From the NCBI GenBank assembly GCA_026770615.1, contig MU631788.1:28176-44114 (forward strand): a stretch of 15,939 nt of DNA, given 5' to 3'. Within the stretch, counting starts at the first letter, position 1; each line of letters opens with the position of its first letter. Of the stretch, positions 9,291 to 15,939 are shown in pieces. A model generated the notes under the pieces. It ran no database searches, was not told the DNA's origin, and was given only the letters and a program-made list of their open reading frames with translations. Both the position numbers and the translations under genes were made by a program. Origin of the DNA: Pavlovales sp. CCMP2436. Lineage: Eukaryota; Haptophyta; Pavlovophyceae; Pavlovales.

Positions 9291-12200
9291 GCAGCGTGTC
9301 CTCTGCAGCTTCAGCGCTCGCGGCGCGCGCGCGCGCCGGGCTTCGACGCTACCAGCGGCGAGGTGAGGCGATGAGACGCGCCTGTTTGCTCACTGTACGC
9401 ACCCCCCCCCCCCCACACACTTCACACTGCGCAGACGAGTACTGGCGCCTGCATCCCGAGCTGCACTCCGTGCCCGTCTACTACGCCTCGTCGCTGGCCA
9501 AGAAGTGCATGAAGGTGTACCTCGCCTACATCAACATGATGAACGACCACATCCGCAAGGCGCACGAGCTTGCCAACCCGTGGAAGTTCAAGCACATCAC
9601 CGAGCTCAAGTCCATGAGCGGCTTCGACGACTCGCAGCCTGTCGTCGTGATGGCCTCACCGGGCATGCTGCAGGTGCGCAGTGGGGAAGGGGCGGGGGGG
9701 AATGGCTGGGTACTGGTGGGTGGGGGGGGGGAGGCTGGGTACTGGGGGGGGGTCTTGAAGCGCTGCTGCTTTCATTCGTTCGGGGGTCTTGCGCTTATCG
9801 CATGCGGGAGGGGATCGGGGCGGGTTCTCCGCTGCGCCCCTCGAGCCCCCACACAGCAGCGCCACAGCGTGCGAGCATCATAGTACACGTCTGTCGCCGC
9901 CTTCGGGCGGGTCCGTTGCTTTCGTGCCTCCAATGGCTCCTACACACAAAAACACCTGTGTATAAAAATATATAATTTATTCCGCTCGAGACCCCTCATC
10001 ATCGTCGGTTCATAAAGACGTTACTCCCAGGAATGAAATTACTGATAGGGATTCAAGCTGGCGTCTGACTGTCCTGCAAGCTGTGCTGGTCTGGGCGCTG
10101 CGTCGCCCACAGCCCGCCGCGTCACCTAAAATATTTACAGCAACCTATTTGTGTATAATGCACCACGGCTACGCACGACACTTGCATTCGGCTACCCTGC
10201 TGGAGCCAGGTCTCGGTTGCTAACGACATTAAAAATCACACTGGTTAAAAATCAGTTTACAGTACTTATCGCATTGGTTAAAACCTCGCCGGCGAGAAAG
10301 TAACCAAGAAAGTAACTAACCAAGAACAGAGTCCTGGCTCCAGTAGGGGGCGAGCTGAGGCGAGCAGAGCCGCCATGACCCCAGCTGAGCCACAATCCCC
10401 CACCCCCCTCCCCCTCCCCCCCCCTCTCCCCCTCGCCGTACGCGCTTTTCAGAGCGGTCTGTCGCGCGAGCTCTTTGAACGCTGGTGCTCGGACAAGCGG
10501 AACGGTATCGCTTTGCTTTGCTTTTAATAATGAAATAGTACCTTTTATTAATGCTGTTAGTAGTAGTAGTAGTACTGTAGTAGTAGTAGTAGTAACAATA
10601 TGATGATGATGATGATTATGGTGCTCGGACAAGCGGAAAGGTACTGCTGTTCTTCCTAAATAATTCATTCCGCTCGAGTCCTCTCGATGGTAGTAGTAGA
10701 AGTGGTAGTATTCATAACATGATGATGATGATGATGATGATGATCAATAATAGTATCTAACCCCCCCCCCACCACCACCACCATCACCTCCACCCCTTTC
10801 CTCCCATCCCTAGGTCTGATGATGCCGGGCTACACCGTGGCGGGCACCCTCGGCCACCACGTGATGAGCGAACCGCAGGAAATCACCACGCAGGTTTGTT
10901 TGTGTGTGTGTGTGTGGGGAGGGGGGGGTAATTGTTGGGAAGTCTGTATAATTACCACGCAGGCCAGTTTATAGCTTTTGTTATGCTAAAATAGAAATAT
11001 ATTCATAACACTAATAATAATGATGCTATCAACAATACAAATCATAGGCGTGGGAGACTGCGCAGCTAGAGAGAAATTCTAGACATATTTCTAATTATAA
11101 ATAGATTTATTGTCACAACAAGAATAAAAATGAGAATGATAAATTCATAGCGCCGATACAAATTTCTTCACAACTTACACAATTATCATCATCCATATTT
11201 TTATATCATTTTATCATCAGGCGGGGGAAACTGTGCCGGTAGCACTATCGATCGAATACATCTCTTTCTCGGCGCACTCCGACTACGCACAGACCAGCGG
11301 TACGTTGTTTCCGTTTTTTTTTTTTTTTTTATACTTCTTCTTATATTCTCTTTCTTCTTCTTTTTGCTTTTCCGCGTAGGTGGGTCCTGCCTCTTTCTAC
11401 TCCTCTACTCCTCTCTTTCAACTTTTTTTGTCGACAACAAATAAGAATGAACGTGTGTAAGACTACTAATTCGTGTCCGGATTAATGGATCCGGACTCAG
11501 CGGCAAAGGTCGCGCGAAAGCCAGAGCCAACAACGCTATCCTTCTGCCTCCTTTCTCTCTTTCTGCCTTCTCTCTTCACTCCTACTACGCGCAGACCAGC
11601 GATACTCAGAATAATATCATCATCATCATCATCATATTCATATTCATATTCATAATGATAAACACAATGTGATAATTTTTATAATTACATAATTGTATAA
11701 TTATAGTATTGTACTGATTCAAGCTGGCGTCTGACTGTCCTGAAAGTTGTGCTGGTCCGAGTGCTGCGTCGCCCATTGCCTGCTGCGTGCCTTAGTCGGC
11801 TGCGCTATGTTATATTATGTATATAACATTTCGTAAGCATGTAATGCAATACGAACAGGCTTCATTGACGCGACCAAGCCCAAGCACGTGGTGTTGGTGC
11901 ACGGGGCGGAGGAGGAGATGCGCCGCCTCAAGGGTGCACTCGTACACAAGTTTGGACGAGACAAAGTACGGACGAAATCCTCACCTTGGCCCTGACGCAA
12001 CCCCTGCCCCTTACCTAAATATTCCCTGCCACACGGTGCGAATCTTATAATTTTTTTGTTCTTTAAATAATAAGATTATTCTGAATAAAAATGCGTGTAG
12101 TTTAAAAATGTGATTCACAATACTTAGTCTGGGAGGGAACCGGCTAGACGTACTGATGCTCCGCAACTAACACACGGTTCAAATCTCATAATAAACTTTA

Positions 12201-14320
12201 TTCTAAAAAAAAAAAAAAAAAAAAGTGATTCATAATGCTCAGTCGGGACGGGACCGGCTGAATGTCCGGTTAGTTAATGTTGTATTAGGTTTTCAGTTAT
12301 TGTATTATAGTATTATATGCTATTTTATTTATTTATCATCTTATCATCTTATTCTCTTATAATATATTAGTCGGGACGGGACCGGCTGGACGTCCTGTTA
12401 ATATTATATTATATCATTACTATGATTATTGTATTGCATGATGATTTTACTCTCTTATTCTCTTATTCTTCTATCCCTTCTATCCTCTTATCCTCTTATC
12501 CTTTTATTGTCTTAGTCGGGACGGGACTTGCTGGACGTCCTGATGCCGCGCAACTGCCACACGGTTCAAATTCCATGATGAAGTTTACTCTACAATATAT
12601 TAATTTAATTTAAATTAAATGTGTTTATTATACTCAGTCGGGGCGGGACCGGTTGGACGTCCTGATGCCGCGCAACTGCCACACGGTTCAAATCTCCTTC
12701 CACGCGCACAAAGTCGCGAAGGCCATTGGCAACTTCGCGGCCGCGCAGCCGGCAGAGGGAGGGAACGTCTCCGCCTTGCTCGTACGCCGCGACTTCGGGT
12801 ACTCTTTTTTTTTTTTTCTACACTTCGGGTATGCCCTAAGCCTTAGGAACCAAGCTCTTCTCCCTCCTACCCCTAGGATCAGCATTACCCCCCCTCCCCC
12901 TCCCCCGCCCTGCTCGTGCGCCGCAACTTCGGGTATACCAAGCTCCCCCTCTCCTACCCCTCCTACGACCCTAGAATCAGCACTACCCCACACACACACA
13001 CACACCCACACCCTCCACCCCCCTCCTCCCCCCTAGGATCAGCACTGACCCCCCCCCCTACACACACACCCACACACACACAATGACACACACAATGACA
13101 CACACGATGACACACACAAACACAATGACACCCCCCCACCACTGTGACAGGTACGAGTTGCTGGCCGAGAGCCTCCCTCTCACAGCACTGACCCCCCCCC
13201 TGTTACAGGTACGAGTTGCTGGCCGAGAGCGACTTGGGCGAGCACACGGGTCTGCAGGCGGTCTCGATCATGCAACGGCCCAGGTATATTATTGATAGGG
13301 GTATAAAATATATTCATATAGGGGGGTTCTGGCTGGTGGTGTGACAAATCAAGCTGATCTTAACATACATCCATACATATTACATACATAATGTATGCTA
13401 TATACTATATAGGCGGTCTCAAACAAGCAGCGACCCAGGTATGTACGCGGAGTAATATATATAGGAGCCTGCGTCGGAGCACTAAGATCAGCTTGGCTTG
13501 AACGTGACACACCGCCAGCCAGAATCCCCCTACATTAATATATGTATACATATATGTACATACATACATGTACATATACACAGGTGGTCTCCATGATGCA
13601 TCGGCCCTGGTATTTATAAATATAATAAATTTTACTACTACGTATACCACTACTCCATCATGCAGCGGCCCGAGTATTTACCATAAATGTTAACCACAAC
13701 AACCACCACAACGAATACTGATACTGATACTTTCACAAGCAACAACACTGATACTACAACTTATACAGATTGCCCTTCCACGGCGACAGCGCGATGCTGC
13801 GTGCGGCGCTCGAGCAGCTCTTCCCGCTCACCGACGCCGCGGCCATCGGCGACGCACCGATGGGCGGCGACGCAGCGCGCGGCGAAGAGCAGGTTTGTGT
13901 GTGCGTGTGTGTGTGTCAGTATCAAGCTCATTTATACTAATATGATTATGTTCATAATAATATCAATCTGATGATTATTATAAATATTATTAGCAACAAT
14001 TATAATGATGAGGATAATAATAATGATTACAGGAGCTGCATGTGTACGTGGCGGGCGCCGTCAACGTGCGCGTCTCCGAGGCGCAGCGGCAGGCGCAGCT
14101 CGAGTGGGCCAGCAGCGCCGCCAACGACCTGGTCGCCGACGCGGTCGCCTCGGTGGTGCTCAGGTTGGAGACCGAGGCCATGGTCGCCAGGGCGTGCGCC
14201 GCGCCCGCCGCGCCCCTACCGGCGCCGACCGCGCCCGCGGTCAAGCGCGAGGAGGTGGTGAAAGAGGACGACGATGTGAAAGACGAGCCGGACGCGCCGC
14301 GGATGAAGCGGCCGAGGTGA
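8160..14320 (+). CDS. CPSF73, cleavage and polyadenylation specificity factor subunit 3
   Basis: This is the nuclear metallo-beta-lactamase/beta-CASP endonuclease that cuts pre-mRNA at poly(A) sites, acting with CPSF100 and symplekin. Exons: 8160-8816, 8982-9057, 9435-9673, 10453-10504, 10814-10893, 11221-11299, 11859-11965, 12638-12798, 13209-13283, 13769-13892, 14033-14320; 645 aa. All junctions are GT-AG and keep frame. Zinc ligands are intact: Asp33, His64-x-His66-x-Asp68-His69, His149, Asp170, His387 and His409; Glu195 (VESTYG) is also present. [43 protein letters not shown] and SFSAHSDY favour CPSF73 over INTS11. The C-terminal domain is recognisable to about residue 593 ([22 protein letters not shown]). 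A short acidic/basic tail then replaces roughly 100 residues found in human CPSF73. The start is supported by direct alignment of [14 protein letters not shown]. Confidence 0.95.
8817..8981 (+). other. CPSF3 intron 1
   Basis: 165 nt, phase 0, donor GTGTGT; the acceptor CCAAG follows a run of about 12 C. No convincing exon-edge copy was seen here. Confidence 0.9.
9058..9434 (+). other. CPSF3 intron 2 with two AT microsatellites
   Basis: 377 nt, phase 1, donor GTGCAT, acceptor CTGCGCAG after a long poly-C run. It contains two TA-repeat tracts, 9172-9198 and 9228-9284, separated by a 29-bp GC-richer segment. A following alternating-GC stretch (9312-9340) sits before the acceptor region. Confidence 0.9.
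10041..10126 (+). repeat. Interspersed repeat family, copy c (in CPSF3 intron 3)
   Basis: ACTGATAGGGATTCAAGCTG is followed by GCGTCTGACTGTCCTG and GGGCGCTGCGTCGCCC. It is among the most complete copies and lies in the same orientation as the host gene. Confidence 0.85.
10195..10348. repeat. Inverted repeat in CPSF3 intron 3
   Basis: CCCTGCTGGAGCCAGG (10195-10210) matches the reverse complement of 10333-10348 at 15 of 16 positions. A weaker extension follows inside (CTCGGTTGCTAAC against a TTGGTTAGTTA-type partner). No clear target duplication was seen. Confidence 0.75.
10505..10813 (+). other. CPSF3 intron 4 with echo of exon 4 end
   Basis: 309 nt, phase 1, donor GTATCG; the acceptor CCCTAG follows poly-C and CACCAC runs. 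It contains TAG and GAT trinucleotide microsatellites (10557-10616, 10720-10744). At 10620-10638 it repeats the last part of exon 4 (19 of 19 identical to 10484-10502), again followed by a GGTA donor-like sequence. Confidence 0.9.
10894..11220 (+). other. CPSF3 intron 5 with echoes of both flanking exon edges
   Basis: 327 nt, phase 0, donor GTTTGT, acceptor TCATCAG; AT-rich after a GT/G-run start. The segment 10950-10962 repeats the end of exon 5 (12 of 13 against 10881-10893). The segment 11041-11069 resembles the exon 6 acceptor and start (ATCAT-AGGCG-TGGGA-GACTG pattern). Confidence 0.9.
11300..11858 (+). other. CPSF3 intron 6 with echo of exon 6 end
   Basis: 559 nt, phase 1, donor GTACGT, acceptor GAACAG. 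It has T-rich and CT-rich tracts, a TCA/TTCATA microsatellite (11612-11654) and interspersed-repeat copy d. The segment 11577-11600 repeats the end of exon 6 at 22 of 24 positions, but its donor GGTAC has become GATAC. Confidence 0.9.
11712..11805 (+). repeat. Interspersed repeat family, copy d (in CPSF3 intron 6)
   Basis: TACTGATTCAAGCTGGCGTC leads into GACTGTCCTGAAAGTTGTG, GTGCTGCGTCGCCCATTG and TGCTGCGTGCCTTAG. It is in gene orientation and resembles copies a and c along its length. Confidence 0.85.
11966..12637 (+). other. CPSF3 intron 7 with array of exon 8 start copies
   Basis: 672 nt, phase 0, donor GTACGG, acceptor TACTCAG. It is AT-rich with a 22-A run (12205-12224 region) and CTTAT-type microsatellite. 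It carries four AG-preceded copies of the exon 8 start and a truncated fifth (listed separately). The last acceptor is taken as the real one because only it continues into [15 protein letters not shown]. Confidence 0.85.
12026..12580 (+). repeat. Tandem partial copies of the exon 8 acceptor and 5' end
   Basis: Copies of the exon 8 start (real: 12638 onward, TCGGGGCGGGACCGG) lie at 12128-12190, 12243-12270, 12371-12398 and 12516-12572, spaced 115-145 bp. A truncated copy of its later part (CCACACGGTGCGAATC) lies at 12026-12050. Each of the four full-start copies is directly preceded by AG. Copies 1 and 4 also share a tail after CACACGGTTCAAAT that differs from the exon. Copy 4 reads [20 protein letters not shown] and then stops. 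Confidence 0.9.
12799..13208 (+). other. CPSF3 intron 8 with echoes of exons 8 and 9
   Basis: 410 nt, phase 2, donor GTACTC; the acceptor TGTTACAG follows poly-C. The segment 12907-12935 repeats the exon 8 end and donor at 26 of 29 positions (real 12773-12801), and 12822-12832 is a shorter copy. The segment 13141-13172 duplicates the exon 9 acceptor and start with a 58-bp period. CCTAGGATCAGCA-type segments recur near 12873, 12971 and 13033, with CA and ACACAATG microsatellites at 12980-13125. Confidence 0.88.
13284..13768 (+). other. CPSF3 intron 9 with AG/GT-flanked echoes of exon 9 end
   Basis: 485 nt, phase 2, donor GTATAT, acceptor TATACAG. Copies of the last 26 nt of exon 9 (real 13258-13283) lie at 13413-13438 and 13584-13609, both exactly 26 nt, preceded by AG and followed by GT. 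A third, partial copy at 13653-13676 has lost the donor. It also contains the inverted-repeat element at 13321-13530. Confidence 0.88.
13321..13530. mobile_element. MITE-like inverted-repeat element in CPSF3 intron 9
   Basis: The arms 13321-13362 and 13483-13530 are imperfect inverted repeats (outer part GGGGGGTTCTGGCTGG against CCAGCCAGAATCCCCC; inner part CAAGCTGATCTTA against TAAGATCAGCTTG). TA lies immediately on both sides (13319-13320 and 13531-13532), as for a Tc1/mariner-type target duplication. The interior includes the first 26-nt exon 9 echo. There is no coding capacity. TA flanks are weak evidence in such AT-rich DNA. Confidence 0.6.
13893..14032 (+). other. CPSF3 intron 10
   Basis: 140 nt, phase 0, donor GTTTGT followed by a GT-repeat, acceptor GATTACAG. 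It is AT-rich with ATAATAATG-like repeats. No exon-edge copy was seen. Confidence 0.9.
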
Positions 14321-14546
14321 CTAGTGTAGCATAGCATGTAGTTAGACTGTATATCAATTGGACAATTGTGCCGCAGGCACATGTTCCGGAAAATTTCAAA
14401 AGTGACTGCCTGTCCGCCAAATATTTAATATAATATTACCTAGGATCCAGGTAAATTAGGTGATAATGTAACCAACTCCCGTCGATGAATACTAAGCCAG
14501 TCAGTCATGCACGAGACAAGTCCCCGCAAAAATGACTTTAAAGTTT

Positions 14547-14632
14547 AATAGGTACCATGACTTTAATAGGGGTTTAGACGACTAATAGGTACCATGACTA
14601 ATTGACCATGACTTCAATTGGGGTTTAGACGT
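14547..14632. repeat. Diverged tandem repeat, two units
   Basis: Unit 1 (14547-14583) and unit 2 (14584-14632) both begin AATAGGTACCATGACT and end GGGGTTTAGACG. Unit 2 carries an extra CCATGACT-containing segment, so the second duplication is nested. Confidence 0.85.
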
Positions 14633-14738
14633 TACAGACTGATAGTTAGTTACATTTAACATAAACAACGTGTGAATCCTCCTTTCATTGCAAATGTTAA
14701 CTAACTACTCACTAGTTAGACTACTCACTACATACTTT

Positions 14739-14811
14739 CTGCTGATCTGTCTGAGCGCCGTTGCGACGGCGCACACGCCCACCCGTCACCGTGCCTGCTG
14801 CACGCCTTGAG
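14739..14811 (+). repeat. Interspersed repeat family, partial copy f
   Basis: CTGCTGATCTGTCTGAGCGC, then TGCCTGCTGCACGCCTTGAG, resemble the second half of copies c and d. The central GCGTCGCCC block is altered and lengthened. Confidence 0.5.
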
Positions 14812-14989
14812 ATAGTTCGTAGGTTTAGTTGGCGGCGCTGGCTTGGGTGCTCACATGATGGCTTTTCTACTACTAAATAACCACTGCCTCGGGAGCAACA
14901 TTATGAGACCGAAGTGGGGCTGTAGGCTGAGGACGACAAGCTTTCATAGAAGTGACGGAACACGCGGACAGTAATAATATGTTTAGCAC

Positions 14990-15035
14990 AATAAATTTCA
15001 GGGCAGTCAGACGCTAGCTTGAATCCGTATCAGCA
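14990..15035 (-). repeat. Interspersed repeat family, copy e (reverse orientation)
   Basis: On the minus strand it reads CTGATACGGATTCAAGCTAG then CGTCTGACTGCCCTGAAAT, matching the 5' half of the family. It is the only reversed copy in the window. Confidence 0.8.
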
Positions 15036-15789
15036 ATATATAGGCATGCCATGCGCAGCTGCTGCCCGCGCGCTTGAGCGCGCTGGCCCCGATCGCCGCC
15101 TGCAGCGTGGGAACACGACAAATAGCAACCAGCACATCATCTCCTTAACCGCCCTTGCCCGGGCACAACAATACCGGAGATCCATCGGCACGCGCGGTGG
15201 CGCCCAAATCAGCGCAGCCGACTATGGCACGCAGCAGGCAATGGGCGACGTTCGAAGCGCTCAGACCAGCACTCCGACTACAACACCTAGGATGCTTGAT
15301 CTGTCCGGTATTCGATCTATACTTATTGCTTGCGAGTCGTTTGAGTTAGATTGCATGGAATCTCTCAAAGTCGCTGGAGCAGGTACTACAAATCTCCTCG
15401 CGTGCATACCCCAATCGGTTGCGCATGGAGATATTTTGACGTACAAAACGGACGCATCACCGTACATGAGCGCTACATAGGCTACGGCTCAGGTCACCCC
15501 CTGACAGGGGAAGACCATCCAACCTAATTCGCGAAGGCAAACGCGAAAAGTGGCCAGGATCTCCTGAACATTACAAAAAAATTGCCTTTCCACTTTTTTT
15601 TTCCGAGAAACTCAAATCCTAACTTGCACTATTAAGATTACATATGAAAAAGTGTTAAAATTACATGCGACAGTACTGCGGAGCTTAAATAAACGTGCGT
15701 GACGGAACTCGCGCCGCGTGCAAGGTGCTCACCAGCAGCGTCCATCACCACAGAGTGGCGAGGATCTCGCCGTGCGCCTTGCGGGGGAG

Positions 15790-15939
15790 CTACCAGATCG
15801 TCGGTGCCTCGGGTGCGGGCGGTTGCACGCCCGACCGGCGCGCCCGACTGACAACAAGCGGCCGACCAACGGGCGGGACCACGTTGAGCTTCACGTTGAC
15901 CGCGCGCACCTCGGTCGCGTTGAGGACAAAGCAGGCATC
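15790..15939 (-). CDS. Partial unrecognised gene, 3' end (edge of window)
   Basis: A minus-strand frame enters from the right edge and stops at TAG 15792-15790 (49 residues). It begins DACFVLNATEVRAVNVKLNV. The first 23 codons have C or G at the third position in about 21 cases, like the other genes here. The later part (about 15790-15860) is less convincing, so the exon may end earlier at a splice site. I do not recognise the product. Confidence 0.35.
   Translation of the reverse strand, partial: DACFVLNATEVRAVNVKLNVVPPVGRPLVVSRARRSGVQPPAPEAPTIW

Larger units (their letters stand above)
9674..10452 (+). other. CPSF3 intron 3
   Basis: 779 nt, phase 0, donor GTGCGC, acceptor TTTTCAG after a C-rich pyrimidine tract (about 10389-10434). 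It holds copy c of the interspersed repeat (10041-10126) and an inverted repeat (10195-10348). A short segment at 9972-9996 (ATTCCGCTCGAG core) recurs at 10661-10685 in intron 4. Confidence 0.9.
14321..15789. other. Intergenic region downstream of CPSF3
   Basis: Mostly AT-rich non-coding DNA without a confident gene. It contains a tandem repeat (14547-14632), a half copy (14739-14811) and a reversed copy (14990-15035) of the interspersed repeat. An open frame near 15046-15480 lacks the G/C third-position bias of the real genes and was not called. A small hairpin CCCCT-GAC-AGGGG lies near 15495-15510. AATAAA occurs at 15687-15692 on the plus strand, not tied to any gene. Confidence 0.6.

Noticed and set aside
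9300..9375. GC-rich stretch in intron 2 as an echo of exon 2
   Set aside because: Some similarity to CTTCGCGCTCGGCCGCGCGC, but alternating GC sequence makes chance matching likely.
10252..10668. Minus-strand open frame across introns 3-4
   Set aside because: Translates microsatellites and exon 4 antisense; no support.
13083..13295. Upstream copy at 13151 as the real exon 9 start
   Set aside because: After AES it runs into LPLTALTPP, unlike CPSF73; the copy at 13209 continues with conserved length into the next exon in frame.
15046..15480. Open frame downstream of CPSF3
   Set aside because: Third positions lack the G/C bias of the real genes, and no domain is recognised. It adjoins the reversed interspersed-repeat copy, so it may be repeat DNA.

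Overview
The window looks like nuclear DNA from a unicellular eukaryote, most likely a microalga or related protist. Coding sequence is very rich in G/C, especially at third codon positions. It is interrupted by GT-AG introns and set in more AT-rich, repeat-laden non-coding DNA. I cannot name the lineage; haptophyte-like or stramenopile-like is a guess from composition. No bacterial operon, CRISPR array, rRNA or convincing tRNA was seen.

Layout. Positions 1-551 are satellite and inverted-repeat DNA. A (+) gene at 912-4090 (three exons, 993 aa) encodes the mitochondrial glycine decarboxylase P-protein (GLDC). Positions 4091-7213 are non-coding. They hold a 166-bp mariner-type MITE with perfect 25-bp inverted repeats (TA included), two copies of an interspersed repeat, short tandem repeats and possible exon relics. 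An intronless (-) gene at 7214-8095 (293 aa) encodes an R3HCC1/R3HCC1L-type protein. It stands head to head, 64 bp away, with a (+) gene at 8160-14320 (11 exons, 645 aa) for CPSF73 (CPSF3), the pre-mRNA 3'-end endonuclease. All its metal-ligand motifs are intact. Positions 14321-15789 are AT-rich repeats. The right edge (15790-15939, -) may hold the 3' end of an unrecognised gene.

How the genes relate. GLDC is metabolic (the P-protein of the glycine cleavage system). The divergent pair are both, by family, RNA-related: CPSF73 cuts pre-mRNA at the poly(A) site, and R3HCC1-type proteins have been linked to exon-junction-complex biology. They may share a bidirectional promoter.

Most unusual signal. 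Introns 4 to 9 of the CPSF3 gene contain degenerate copies ('echoes') of the edges of their own flanking exons, splice sites included. Intron 7 has four AG-preceded copies of the exon 8 start, plus a truncated fifth, at about 115-145 bp spacing. Intron 9 has two 26-nt copies of the exon 9 end, each exactly 26 nt and flanked by AG and GT. Introns 4, 5, 6 and 8 have one or more each. I saw nothing comparable in the GLDC introns. This may be intron growth by repeated duplication across splice junctions, and it may supply decoy or poison splice sites. All intron calls rest on homology-guided reading of the sequence, without transcript data.
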